Source of the DNA: Nitrospira sp.
GTDB lineage: Bacteria > Nitrospirota > Nitrospiria > Nitrospirales > Nitrospiraceae
NCBI GenBank assembly: GCA_024331045.1
Contig: JANDJC010000012.1
Span: forward strand, 1 to 63,549
Length of the DNA: 63,549 bases
Reading direction: 5' to 3'
A program made the translations under genes and the position numbers. The notes beneath the pieces were generated by a model that saw only the letters and a program-made list of their open reading frames with translations, ran no database searches and was not told where the DNA came from. Positions 20,901 to 29,195 of the stretch are shown here, in pieces (positions within the stretch are counted from its first letter, which is position 1; each line of letters begins with the position of its first letter).

Positions 20901-21650
20901 GCGTCGCAGGAAGAAGGGGGCCGCGCTCTCACGTCCACCTCCGACACCTCCACATCCGGTTCGGATGATGAACTCAGGGGACGGGTCAAACAGTTGCGCG
21001 AACGGTTGGATCGCATGGGACCCATCAACCTCGCTGCGATCCGTGAGCATGAAGAACTCGATCGGCGATACACGTTCCTTTCGGCACAGGAGCAAGACTT
21101 GTCCAATTCCATTGCTTCGCTGAAAGCCATCATTCAACGGATCAATCGGACCACCAAGGATCTGTTTGCGGCGACTTTCGAAGAGTTGCAGCAGAAATTC
21201 GGCGAAGTGTTCGGCCAGTTTTTCCCGGGGGGGAGGGCCGAGCTTCGGCTGGTTGAGGAGTCGCCATTAGAAGGCGAAAGCGAGCAGGGGGATCAAGAAC
21301 CTGGCATTGATATCGTGGCTCAGCCGCCGGGCAAGCGGCTCAAGAATCTCGCCATGCTGTCAGGAGGAGAAAAAACATTGACGGCCATGGCGTTGTTGTT
21401 TGCCAGCTTCTTGATTCGCCCGACGCCATTCTGCCTCTTAGACGAGATTGACGCCCCGCTCGACGAAGAGAACATTGGCCGTTTCACGGCAGTTCTGCGG
21501 GAGCTGGCGCGGTCTGCCCAATTTCTGGTGGTCACCCACAACAAACGGACGATGGCCATCGCCGATTCGCTTTTTGGGGTCACCATGGAAGAGCCGGGCG
21601 TTTCCAAACTCGTGTCCGTGCGGTTGGCGGACCTGCAGCCGATCCCATGA
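17928..21650 (+). CDS. smc: Chromosome segregation ATPase SMC
   Basis: SMC forms the DNA-extruding condensin ring with ScpA and ScpB. The 1240-residue protein has the full layout: head half with Walker A GPNGSGKSNVVDA near residue 30, a long coiled coil (about 170-500), a hinge around 510-660 (VGDALAEWLVIPPAL to GEILDASGMMIGG, with its conserved glycines), a return coil rich in Glu, Arg and Leu, and the C-terminal head with signature LSGGEKTLTAMALLF and Walker B FCLLDEIDAPLDE. Residues about 985-1015 are a Ser/Thr/Asp-rich insert (TSTSDTSTSGSDDE) before the head. It lies alone between ispH and shc, with no scpA or scpB nearby. Start ATG 17928 gives the universal MYLKSLEMVGFKSF. Confidence 0.98.
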   Translation: MYLKSLEMVGFKSFVEGKIEFPEGVTAIVGPNGSGKSNVVDAILWVLGEQSTKTLRSEKMEDVIFNGTTLRKPLGMAEVSLTIGGVDRSSIRLDGGTGLAGQLTEFQELMITRRLYRNGESEYFINKTPCRLKDIRSLLLDTRAGSKGHTVIAQGQIDQILNASPRDRRELIEETAGIIRYKRQKAEALRKLDLTQQNLLRVRDVMTEIKKQLNSLERQARQARTYQAIQEEIRMLEVELLIREWRVLRKGLAETEEELATCDAKEASLVAEQGRVTAELEQLRLQAMATSETIENLRREVAELEQRQAQALMAAEVARNRGQLLEQQYQQETRELENLSGVQREWESARERIEASLTAAEQELIARDAACAELDREMAALFKQRAAAAIEKEQGQQALVQLTVRVANGEQALARAALRIEEATEHRLRLATERADLLAHLSELNRKRESISREQEETTVALRNLQKEHAWLHDQSAQAAAELQALDLTILRRSEELAGLDSRLSALQTLVREEMGYGRQGSDEATAVKSCRGVGDALAEWLVIPPALDRAVESFLGERVRGWLVDDPAAAMQALEFLREKSLGRGMFIPKHLRWGRSDGGTDRWWEELSGQPGVVGRAIDLIQTAPLADELLAVRDGLFERVVFVESLEQAVRLWERATWSGHDGPILVTTAGEILDASGMMIGGQGQEDRGLLERRREVVELERLRAATATELEQDKQRRSVLLRTVEELAVRAKEVGDRLRETELRQLSLRKDEEASSLMVADLSLKIGNLETDIARIDADRERYAREQQLREVELAQWKKEKTIHEERLAVVQEQLAELDGHARVLQEKLTQARLLAEGLRAKREHEQAEMTRVHLQLAEGERRRQALAVHIEELARAMSDSREEQVAQQTACRDLGESVTRLKAGLAEVQGRQAQEFSGRQALEDRAEEIRRAMTAVRDTRLGIEVRRAQLQVQLSTAENTLLETYQLEPRTLGIDRQQAGDSPVGASQEEGGRALTSTSDTSTSGSDDELRGRVKQLRERLDRMGPINLAAIREHEELDRRYTFLSAQEQDLSNSIASLKAIIQRINRTTKDLFAATFEELQQKFGEVFGQFFPGGRAELRLVEESPLEGESEQGDQEPGIDIVAQPPGKRLKNLAMLSGGEKTLTAMALLFASFLIRPTPFCLLDEIDAPLDEENIGRFTAVLRELARSAQFLVVTHNKRTMAIADSLFGVTMEEPGVSKLVSVRLADLQPIP

Positions 21651-21926
21651 TTCATGTTCCATCGTACTAAAACGAATAAATAAGGAGGCCATCAGACAGC
21701 CGTCAGCTTACCTCCAGTCCTTGACTCGCCGGAGGGTGTTTGTTATAAGCCCATGGGCGCACGGAGGCGCGCAACGTTTGGGTTTTGTCCCCATGTCGGC
21801 TTCTCTCTTCGAGAAGGCAATGTTCGAGGATGATCTCACACGCCACGCCACCTGAATTCGCACGGGAAGTTGGGGGGGCAAGCCGGCGGGAACGTCATCC
21901 GTTCCCCGCGCGAGAAAGTGCAGAGC

Positions 21927-24101
21927 ATGAACATTATTCGATCGCTTCTCAGTCGTCTGTCAGAGGGGTTACTGTGGGCTGGTTCTGAAAAGCTCGGTCA
22001 TGTCATCGAGCCTGCTCAAGCACCCTCTCTGCGACTGGTCTCAGACAAGGTCGTTGGATTGCCCTCTGTGGAGCATGGAGGGCGGCGTCCAAGCGGTTAT
22101 GTGCATAATCAGCCGGACTCGATCGATGACGCCATCCGGCGCAGTGAGGCCTGGTTTCTTGATCGTCAACATGAGGAAGGATACTGGGTGGCGGAACTGG
22201 AGGCGGATACTACGCTGACATCAGAGTATGTGATGCTCCGTCGCTTCCTGGACCGGGTAGACCCCGACCGTGAAGAGAAAGCTGTTCGCTACCTGAAAGC
22301 GACGCAATTGCCAGACGGAGGATGGCCTATTTATTATGGCGGCCCTTCAGAAATTAGTGCGTCCGTCAAGGCCTATTTTGCCTTGAAACTCACGGGTGTA
22401 TCCGCTGAGGAGCCCTTCATGGTGCGGGCGAAGGAGCGGATTCTCGCCATGGGCGGAGTGGTGCACGCCAACGTCTTCACCAAGATCGCGCTGGCACTCT
22501 TTGACCAATACGACTGGGAGGGTGTCCCTCATATGCCGGTCGAGATCATGTTGTTACCCAAGACGTTCTATTTCAACGTCTATGCTATCTCGTATTGGTC
22601 GCGTGCCGTTTTGATTCCCCTGCTCATCATTTTTGCCCATCGACCGGTATGTAGGATTCCTAGCGAACGGGGAATCGACGAGCTCTATCCTGTCCCGAGA
22701 AAGGAAATCCGGTATTGGAACTATCCACCCTTTAATAAAGATCAAGATTGGTTCACCCCACACAACTTCTTTGTAGCGCTGGACGCCTTGTTGAAGGTCT
22801 ATGACCACATGCCAGTGCGCGCCTTGCGCAAAAAGGCACTGCGGAAAGCCGCCTATTGGATGCTTGAGCACATGAAGGGCACAGGCGGTCTCGGCGCGAT
22901 TTATCCCGCTATGGCGAACTCCATCATGGCATTACAGTGTATGGGGTATGATACGGATGATCCCCTTGTCGTGAAGGCCTTGCGTGAGATCGAAGAGTTG
23001 GAGGTGTATGATTCGGTTGAGCTGGACGGTCAGTTGGTGCCAGCCCTGCATCTTCAGCCCTGTTTCTCACCCATTTGGGATACGGCGCTGCTGGTCAACG
23101 CACTGATTGAAGCAGGGCTTCCCCAAGACCATCCTGCCTTGCAGAAAGCTGCCGCCTATCTCATGTCCAGGCAGACGAAAACGGTCGGTGATTGGATTGT
23201 CTCCTCTCCTCAGGCGGAGCCGGGAGGGTGGTATTTCCAGTTTGAGAATGAGCTGTACCCCGATGTCGATGACTCGGCCGTCGTGCTGATGGCGCTTGCA
23301 AAGTTGAAACTCCCCGACTTCGCTGAACAACGGAGGGCTATTCGGCGCGGCATGAAGTGGGTGGTGGCGATGCAGAGTTCTAATGGTGGCTGGGGAGCCT
23401 ACGACAAAGATAACAATCGGGAGGTGTTCAACTATATCCCCTTTGCCGACCATCGAGCGTTGCTGGATCCGGCTACCTCGGACGTGACCGGGCGGTGTCT
23501 GGAAATGTTGGGAATGCTAGGGTACGATCGGTCCCATCCTGCTGTCGGGCCGGCCTTGGCCTTTTTGAAACGAGAGCAAGAACCGGATGGTAGTTGGTTT
23601 GGACGGTGGGGCGTGAACTACATTTATGGAACGTGGTCCGTCCTGGCCGGCCTCCGCTCGATCGGGGAAGACCTTTCGGCTCCGTACATCCGTCGGGCCG
23701 TCTCATGGTTGGAATCAAAACAAAATCCCGATGGCGGATGGGGGGAATCCTGTCTCTCGTATGCGGATCCTGCCTACAGTGGAAAGGGAGAAAGCACCCC
23801 CTCGCAGACGGCGTGGGCGTTGATGGGGCTGATGGCCGCCGGCATGGTGGATTCGTTCAGCGTTGCTCGCGGTGTGCAGTATCTCCTGCGCCATCAATTG
23901 AAAGATGGGGTATGGGAGGAAGTTCGCCACACCGGCACAGGGTTCCCCCGTGTGTTTTATCTCCGCTACCATTGGTACTGCAAATATTTCCCACTCTGGG
24001 CGCTCGCAATGTATCGGAACCTTCGGGCTCGGGGGAAGACGCGGGCGGACGAATTGCGCCAACATCTTCAGACCGCTGGGTGGTACCGAGCCGATCATTG
24101 A
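21927..24101 (+). CDS. shc: Squalene-hopene cyclase
   Basis: Shc folds squalene into hopene or hopanol, the base of bacterial hopanoids, at the cytoplasmic membrane. The 724-residue protein has the protonating motif DVDD (Asp446-Val-Asp-Asp449) and repeated QW motifs such as QLPDGGWPIYY, QEPDGSWFGRWG and QNPDGGWGES, plus the squalene-binding region PGGWYFQFENELYPD. ATG 21927 was chosen because it opens directly into the family (the preceding 19 codons are atypical). The next gene, hpnG, starts inside its stop codon, so the two are coupled. Length is slightly above the usual 630-680 because of a roughly 60-residue N-terminal extension. Related oxidosqualene cyclases use a different acid motif, so Shc is secure. 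Confidence 0.97.
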   Translation: MNIIRSLLSRLSEGLLWAGSEKLGHVIEPAQAPSLRLVSDKVVGLPSVEHGGRRPSGYVHNQPDSIDDAIRRSEAWFLDRQHEEGYWVAELEADTTLTSEYVMLRRFLDRVDPDREEKAVRYLKATQLPDGGWPIYYGGPSEISASVKAYFALKLTGVSAEEPFMVRAKERILAMGGVVHANVFTKIALALFDQYDWEGVPHMPVEIMLLPKTFYFNVYAISYWSRAVLIPLLIIFAHRPVCRIPSERGIDELYPVPRKEIRYWNYPPFNKDQDWFTPHNFFVALDALLKVYDHMPVRALRKKALRKAAYWMLEHMKGTGGLGAIYPAMANSIMALQCMGYDTDDPLVVKALREIEELEVYDSVELDGQLVPALHLQPCFSPIWDTALLVNALIEAGLPQDHPALQKAAAYLMSRQTKTVGDWIVSSPQAEPGGWYFQFENELYPDVDDSAVVLMALAKLKLPDFAEQRRAIRRGMKWVVAMQSSNGGWGAYDKDNNREVFNYIPFADHRALLDPATSDVTGRCLEMLGMLGYDRSHPAVGPALAFLKREQEPDGSWFGRWGVNYIYGTWSVLAGLRSIGEDLSAPYIRRAVSWLESKQNPDGGWGESCLSYADPAYSGKGESTPSQTAWALMGLMAAGMVDSFSVARGVQYLLRHQLKDGVWEEVRHTGTGFPRVFYLRYHWYCKYFPLWALAMYRNLRARGKTRADELRQHLQTAGWYRADH

Positions 24102-24922
24102 CCACCAACGATCCTGCCTCTCTGGCCGCTCATGTCTCTCTACCCGGCCTGGCGCCGGTCAAGCGGGTTGTGCTGTTTGCCGCGACGTTCTGGGAAATGA
24201 AGGCTGTGCGTGCTGCATTGGGACGGACGGCCTTGGGGAGAGAAGTGCGGCTGTCTTACCCGGAAAGGAGGGTTCAGGTGTCCCGAATTGGGGGCCGCGA
24301 ATATTGGTTGGCCCAAACGGGAATCGGACCCCAACTGGCTCGGCAGGTGGCGACCCAAGTGTTGACGAGCGTTCCATTCAGCTTAGCGGTCTCAACTGGC
24401 TTTGCGTGTGCTCTGGTTCCAGCGGAGGTCGGGATGCTCTTGCTGGGGCGGGAGGTCCTGGTAGATGAAGAGGAAAAGGGAGAAGGACAAGACCTTGCTC
24501 TAGAAGTTCCGGGAGATGAGCGAGAGACGATCATTCGCCTGGCACTCAGGGGCCGTTGTGCCGCTCGTCTCGGGCGGTTTGTTTCCGCAGGACGGGTGGT
24601 TGGCAGTGCGATGGAGAAGCGTCGTATTGCCGATAGGACGGGAGCGATCGGCTTAGACATGGAAAGTGCCGCGCTGGCGGAAGAGGCGAAGCGTGCCAAG
24701 GTGCCGTTTGTGATTGTGCGGACTGTCTCTGACCTGCTCGACGAGGACCTTCCTCTGGACTTCAACCTGTTTCTCCGGCCGAGCGGATGGCTCAAGGGAA
24801 CGGCTTTGGTCGTGGGACGTCCAGCTCGGTTGGTGGGACTGTGGCGGCTTCGCCGACAAGCCCAAGCGGCGGCAAACAATTTAACGGCTTTCTTGAAACG
24901 GTATGTCGCCACCGGTGAGTGA
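24098..24922 (+). CDS. hpnG: Hopanoid nucleoside phosphorylase HpnG-like
   Basis: A 274-residue protein of the purine-nucleoside phosphorylase/MTA nucleosidase superfamily. HpnG enzymes remove adenine from adenosylhopane to give ribosylhopane. The fold motifs are visible: VVLFAATFWEMKAVRAALG at the first strand, TGIGPQLARQVATQVL, VSTGFACAL and the substrate-binding IGLDMESAALAEEAK with Met-Glu-Ser. The placement directly after shc, and hpnH elsewhere in the window, is what favours HpnG over a generic nucleosidase. The start is uncertain: TTG 24098 overlaps the shc stop (TTGA), while GTG 24170 begins the fold itself. The 31 bases after it lead to mlaE. Confidence 0.85.
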   Translation: MTTNDPASLAAHVSLPGLAPVKRVVLFAATFWEMKAVRAALGRTALGREVRLSYPERRVQVSRIGGREYWLAQTGIGPQLARQVATQVLTSVPFSLAVSTGFACALVPAEVGMLLLGREVLVDEEEKGEGQDLALEVPGDERETIIRLALRGRCAARLGRFVSAGRVVGSAMEKRRIADRTGAIGLDMESAALAEEAKRAKVPFVIVRTVSDLLDEDLPLDFNLFLRPSGWLKGTALVVGRPARLVGLWRLRRQAQAAANNLTAFLKRYVATGE

Positions 24923-24953
24923 TAGCCCCATTGTCAGGGGACTCTGACGCGTC

Positions 24954-25724
24954 ATGGTCATGATGCTCGAACAACTCGGCCGCTGGGTGCTCAACCTGGT
25001 GAGCGAAATGGGTAGGATGCTGATCTTTGTCCTGTCAGCTTTTGCATGGCTCGTGCGGCCGCCGCTCCGTGTGGCGCAGATTGTGAAGCAGGTACACTTC
25101 ATCGGGTACAAATCGATGTTCGTCGTCGTCTTGACTGCTGCCTTTACCGGGATGGTGTTGGCGCTTCAAGGATACTACACCCTTCGGAAGTTTGGATCCG
25201 AGGGGCTCTTGGGGTCGGCGGTGGCGCTCAGCATGATTCGCGAGCTGGGGCCGGTGCTGGCAGCGCTGATGGTGACGGCGCGAGCCGGTTCAGCGATGAC
25301 GGCGGAAATCGGCATTATGCGGATCACGGAGCAAATCGATGCACTCGATACGATGGCGGTCAATCCGCTTCAGTATCTGATTGCCCCTAAGCTTGTCGCC
25401 GGCTTGATCGGCGTTCCCTTGCTGGTGGCAATTTTCGATGTGGTGGGGATTTACGGGGGCCATCTGGTCGGCGTGGAGCTGTTGGGTGTCAACGCTGGGT
25501 CCTACTGGAATTCAATCGAATCGGCGGTCGAGTGGAAAGATGTGTATGGCGGCATCCTGAAATCCGTGAGTTTCGGCCTGATCGTGAGTTGGATCTGCAC
25601 ATATAAGGGGTTTTATACGAAGATGAGTGCGGAGGGATTGGGCACCGCCACGACGGAGGCGGTAGTGCTCTCGTCGGTCTTGATCTTGATCTGGGACTAT
25701 TTCTTGACGTCGGTGCTTTTGTAA
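24954..25724 (+). CDS. mlaE: MlaE-type lipid ABC transporter permease
   Basis: MlaE is the membrane subunit of the Mla phospholipid transporter between inner and outer membrane. This 256-residue protein has five or six membrane spans and the family core: KSMFVVVLTAAFTGMVLALQG, the conserved SMIRELGPVLAALMVTARAGSA, and AEIGIMRITEQIDALDTMAVNP, which contacts the ATPase. The start may be ATG 24954, 24960 or 24963. It follows hpnG by 31 bases, so the transporter genes probably share the hopanoid transcript, in the order mlaE, mlaF, mlaD, mlaC. In plant chloroplast and mycobacterial relatives the same family moves other lipids, including sterols, which makes hopanoid cargo worth testing. Confidence 0.94.
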   Translation: MVMMLEQLGRWVLNLVSEMGRMLIFVLSAFAWLVRPPLRVAQIVKQVHFIGYKSMFVVVLTAAFTGMVLALQGYYTLRKFGSEGLLGSAVALSMIRELGPVLAALMVTARAGSAMTAEIGIMRITEQIDALDTMAVNPLQYLIAPKLVAGLIGVPLLVAIFDVVGIYGGHLVGVELLGVNAGSYWNSIESAVEWKDVYGGILKSVSFGLIVSWICTYKGFYTKMSAEGLGTATTEAVVLSSVLILIWDYFLTSVLL

Positions 25725-25815
25725 CAATTGCGCACCAGGACGTTGCAAGGCTTGGTGTGGAGGCAGGTTCCGAGGCCGGTCTCCGAAATGGACGGAGGAC
25801 TGGGCTGGGGGCGCA

Positions 25816-26574
25816 ATGATCAAGCTGGTCGGGGTGACAAAGACATTGGGGGGACAGGCGGTGTTGCGAGGAGTGGATCTCGTCATCCCACCAGGCAAAG
25901 TGACGACCATCATTGGCCGGAGCGGAGAAGGCAAAAGCGTGCTGCTCAAGCACATGATCGGGCTGATGCAGCCTGATCAAGGGGAAGTGTGGGTCGACGG
26001 GACCGACATTTCGCGATTGCGCGGCCATGCGCTCAATGAAATTCGCAAGCGGTTTGCCATGTTGTTTCAAGGAGCCGCGCTGTTTGACTCACTGACCGTC
26101 TTTGAGAATGTGGCGTTTCCCTTGCGCGAAAAATTGCGCTTGAAGGGACCCGACGTTGACCGGCGAGTTGAGGAAAAGCTGGAGCAGGTGGGGCTGTCGG
26201 GTATGGGGCACAAGTTTCCCGCCGAGTTGAGCGGTGGCATGCGAAAGCGAGTCGGGTTGGCGCGGGCGCTGGTGATGGAACCGGAAATCATTTTGTTTGA
26301 CGAACCGACGACGGGGCTTGATCCGTTGATGGCGAAGTCGATTCATGACTTGATCACCGGCATGCAACGAAAACTCGGATTTACCGCCGTGATGGTGAGC
26401 CACGAGATTCCCGAAATCTTTGGCATTTCCGATTATGTAGCCATGTTGAAGGACGGGCGTATTGCGCTCATGGCGGAGCCGAGAGCATTTCAACGGACGG
26501 ACGATCCAGACATCCGAGAGTTCATCTCCGTTGGCGGAACCGTCTCGTGGCCCGCTGTTGATCAGGCCGGCTGA
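25816..26574 (+). CDS. mlaF: MlaF-type lipid ABC transporter ATPase
   Basis: The ATPase of the Mla system, 252 residues. Walker A is GRSGEGKSV (a Gly-Glu variant common in MlaF), the Q-loop is in AMLFQGAALFDSLTV, the signature is LSGGMRKRVGLARAL, Walker B is EIILFDEPTTGLDP, and the switch His is in VMVSHEIPE. LSGGMRKR is the form usual in MlaF proteins. It begins 91 bases after mlaE with GGGG-rich sequence upstream, and mlaD follows 13 bases after its stop. The product should energise lipid transport from the cytoplasmic face. Confidence 0.96.
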   Translation: MIKLVGVTKTLGGQAVLRGVDLVIPPGKVTTIIGRSGEGKSVLLKHMIGLMQPDQGEVWVDGTDISRLRGHALNEIRKRFAMLFQGAALFDSLTVFENVAFPLREKLRLKGPDVDRRVEEKLEQVGLSGMGHKFPAELSGGMRKRVGLARALVMEPEIILFDEPTTGLDPLMAKSIHDLITGMQRKLGFTAVMVSHEIPEIFGISDYVAMLKDGRIALMAEPRAFQRTDDPDIREFISVGGTVSWPAVDQAG

Positions 26575-26587
26575 GGAGTACGACGAG

Positions 26588-27031
26588 ATGGACAAGAGCA
26601 AGATGGAGTTAACTGTCGGCGTGTTTGTCTTGATCGGCATTGTGTGCCTAGGGTATCTCTCGATCAAACTGGGGAAGCTTGAGTTGGTCGGAGGAGACGT
26701 CTACGAAGTGGAGGCGCCATTTAATTCCGCTTCTGGCTTGAAGCCTGGTGCGGCGGTGGAAATCGCGGGTGTCGAAGTGGGACGAGTCAAATCAATCACG
26801 TTACGGGATGATCAAGCGGTCGTTCGTCTGGCGGTGCACAACAACGTCAAATTGTACACGGACACCTTCGCCTCGATTAAAACGCGCGGCATCATCGGAG
26901 AGAAATTTATCTCACTGTCTCCTGGTGGCGGAGGGGAACCATTGCAAGCAGGCGGCGTCATCCGCGATACTGAGTCCGGCCTTGATCTGGAAGAATTGGT
27001 TAGCCAATACGTCCATGGCAAGGTGAAGTAG
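26588..27031 (+). CDS. mlaD: MlaD, single MCE-domain membrane protein
   Basis: A 147-residue protein with one N-terminal membrane helix (VGVFVLIGIVCLGYLSI) and one MCE domain in the periplasm: YEVEAPFNSASGLKPGAAVEIAGVEVGRV, then IKTRGIIGEKFISLSPG. MlaD hexamers form the lipid channel above MlaE. ATG 26588 was chosen because GAGGAG precedes it and homologues start MDKSKMELTVG-like; longer in-frame sequence overlaps mlaF. It lies within the mlaEFDC gene order. The short C-terminus after the MCE domain is usual for single-MCE proteins. Confidence 0.94.
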   Translation: MDKSKMELTVGVFVLIGIVCLGYLSIKLGKLELVGGDVYEVEAPFNSASGLKPGAAVEIAGVEVGRVKSITLRDDQAVVRLAVHNNVKLYTDTFASIKTRGIIGEKFISLSPGGGGEPLQAGGVIRDTESGLDLEELVSQYVHGKVK

Positions 27032-27077
27032 GGGAAAAAAGGACTGCCGATGATGATAGGGAGGGACGGGAAACGGT

Positions 27078-27737
27078 ATGGCGACGATGATAAAAGGGTC
27101 AGTCTATCGTTTGGTCCGTAGAGGTGGTCGAAGCCTGGTCGTGGTGGTTCTGCCCTGGCTTGTCTTCCTTGCCGCCTGGTGGGTACCGGCGCTGTGTTAC
27201 GCCGGAGCGCCGACGGAGGCGATGAGGGCGACGATCGACGAGGTCTTGCGCATTCTCCGGGAGGAGGAACTCAAACAACCAGGCAGGGCTGAGGAACGCC
27301 GCCAGATGCTCGAGCGGGTCGTCGAAGCCCGTTTCGATTATCAGGAAATGTCCAAACGTGCGCTCGGCGCATCGTGGAACACCTTGTCCGATGAACAGAA
27401 GCGAGAATTTGTCACCCTCTTTCGCACGCTCCTCACGAATACCTACGCCGATAAGATTGAAACCTATTCCGGCGAAGGCGTTCAGTATTTAAACGAGCGA
27501 CTGGAAAAAGAGTATGCGGAAGTGAGGACCAAAGTCCTGTCGGGTAAGACCGAAATTCCTCTCGATTATCGCTTAATCCAAAAGGCGAATGAGTGGCGGG
27601 TATACGATGTCGTGATCGATGGCGTCAGCCTCGTGAATAACTACCGGGGGCAGTTTGCCAAGATCATCAAAACCTCCTCGTATGACGGTCTTGTCGAACA
27701 GCTTCGTAAAAAGTCCGAGCAGATTAAATCTCCGTAA
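27078..27737 (+). CDS. mlaC: MlaC/Ttg2D-like periplasmic lipid carrier
   Basis: MlaC shuttles phospholipid between the MlaD complex and the outer membrane. The 219-residue product has a signal peptide (LVVVVLPWLVFLAAWWVPALCYAG) and the family body: MSKRALGASWNTLSDEQKREF, FRTLLTNTYADKIETYSGE, and WRVYDVVIDGVSLVNNYRGQF near the C-terminus. A ribosome binding site GGGAGGGACGGG is upstream. It closes the mla gene set; no mlaA or mlaB was found in the window. The next gene, a beta-barrel, starts 40 bases later and may take MlaA's place. Confidence 0.93.
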   Translation: MATMIKGSVYRLVRRGGRSLVVVVLPWLVFLAAWWVPALCYAGAPTEAMRATIDEVLRILREEELKQPGRAEERRQMLERVVEARFDYQEMSKRALGASWNTLSDEQKREFVTLFRTLLTNTYADKIETYSGEGVQYLNERLEKEYAEVRTKVLSGKTEIPLDYRLIQKANEWRVYDVVIDGVSLVNNYRGQFAKIIKTSSYDGLVEQLRKKSEQIKSP

Positions 27738-27776
27738 CCACTGCTAGATCTGCTGCGCTAAGGGACGAGACTCTCC

Positions 27777-28979
27777 GTGCGTCGTCGGGACTGCATTCTC
27801 ATTCTAGTGGTGGGGCTGATCGGGCAGGCTTGGCCTGGGGGCGAGGAATTCGCGCGGGCAGATGTCCAGTATTTCCCTATCCCCGCCATCAGCTCGAGCA
27901 AGAACGATGGCAACGATTTTGGCATGATCGTGCCGGCCCTCATTACCGGGCCTGACGGTGAACTCAAGCATCTCATTGCGCCGATGGTGATCTACAACAC
28001 TATCGTCGGCGTCCGCGGGACGTTGAACCTGTTCCACTACCAGCCGGGCGGCAGGGAGTTGCGGGGCATTGCGTCCTGGTCGGAAAAAATAGAGCGGCGG
28101 TTTCTGGTCAGCTATGTTGATCCCGGCTTCAGCAACGGCCGCTACAACATTGGCTTCAGTGTCTCCCACTTTAAGAATGCGACGGTTCGTTTTTTCGGCC
28201 TGGGGCCGACAACTCCTTTGTATGATGAGACCAACTACACGGCCTCTGAGACGCGATTCAATTGGAAGTTCGGCATCTATGCCAACGAAGTGACGCAGGT
28301 GGCCTTCAGCCAGCGGTTTCGTCACATGGACGCGATTGATCCCGGAGCCACGAGGTTGCCCTTTACAGGCGCCCGCTTTCCTACGGTATCGGGGGTGGAA
28401 GGGGCGACAATTCTTGGAGAACGAATCTCGTTTCACTATGATACGCGCAATAACCTCGTGACCCCGACGGATGGAATGGCGGTCACGGCTTATGCGGAAA
28501 TTAACCATAATTTCCACCCTGGCGCGCAGCCGCTCTATTCCCGCTACGGTGTTGAAATCAAAAAGCTGTTTGCCAGCGAGTCCAAACGAGCCATTCTGGT
28601 GGTGCGCGGGGATTTCCAAGCGACGATTGGAACGGATGTGCCGTTTTATGAGCTGAGTTCCTTGGGGGGGCAAAACAATTTGCGCGGCTACGGCGTCGAT
28701 CGGTACATTGACAAACATCTCGTTGCGTTCAGCGTTGAGGAGCGGATTCATGTGCTCCGCACGCGCCTCGCCGGGGTGATGGCGGATTTCGAGATTGCTC
28801 CATTCGTCGATACGGGGCAAGTGTTCAACTCGTTCAAGGACGTCAGTTTCAAGGATTATCGGGTGACACCTGGAATCGGTTTTCGGGGGATCATCCGGCC
28901 TAACGTGGTGGGCCGGATCGATTATGGTTTCAGCAAAGAAGGGGGCGCCGTCTTTGCGGGGCTGGACTTCCCATACTGA
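27777..28979 (+). CDS. Omp85/BamA-type barrel without POTRA domains
   Basis: A 400-residue outer-membrane protein of the bacterial surface antigen (Omp85 C-terminal) family. A signal peptide (ILILVVGLIGQAW with Ala-rich cleavage region) is followed directly by alternating strands; no POTRA domain is present. Family landmarks are the FYELSSLGGQNNLRGY strand and turn, VRGDFQATIG, and the C-terminal beta strand ending FAGLDFPY with a terminal aromatic. The start is a GTG at 27777 behind AAGGGACG. It is the last gene of the shc-hpnG-mlaEFDC run. BamA and TamA have POTRA modules, so this is more like a short lipase-linked or metallophosphatase-linked barrel. A role as the outer-membrane port for Mla lipid is inference from position. 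Confidence 0.85.
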   Translation: MRRRDCILILVVGLIGQAWPGGEEFARADVQYFPIPAISSSKNDGNDFGMIVPALITGPDGELKHLIAPMVIYNTIVGVRGTLNLFHYQPGGRELRGIASWSEKIERRFLVSYVDPGFSNGRYNIGFSVSHFKNATVRFFGLGPTTPLYDETNYTASETRFNWKFGIYANEVTQVAFSQRFRHMDAIDPGATRLPFTGARFPTVSGVEGATILGERISFHYDTRNNLVTPTDGMAVTAYAEINHNFHPGAQPLYSRYGVEIKKLFASESKRAILVVRGDFQATIGTDVPFYELSSLGGQNNLRGYGVDRYIDKHLVAFSVEERIHVLRTRLAGVMADFEIAPFVDTGQVFNSFKDVSFKDYRVTPGIGFRGIIRPNVVGRIDYGFSKEGGAVFAGLDFPY

Positions 28980-29195
28980 GGAACAGGCCACGACAAGAAC
29001 GAGAAATGGCGCGAACGAGAGTTCGGGGCCTTTCTACGGCCAAAGGCTTGACACGCTGAGAGCCTTGTGTGAGACTCTTCACCCAATGCCGGTCTCATCA
29101 GTGTTTGATAGCTCAAACGGTATTGCCTCTCAAATCCCAAACGTTCGGCTCCTTGGGGTTGCCAGGTCGATAGGCTTATAAAAGGAGAGCACGCC

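Noticed and set aside
27804..28991. 395-codon open frame on the minus strand
   Set aside because: Opposite the Omp85 barrel gene, no ribosome site or family match.
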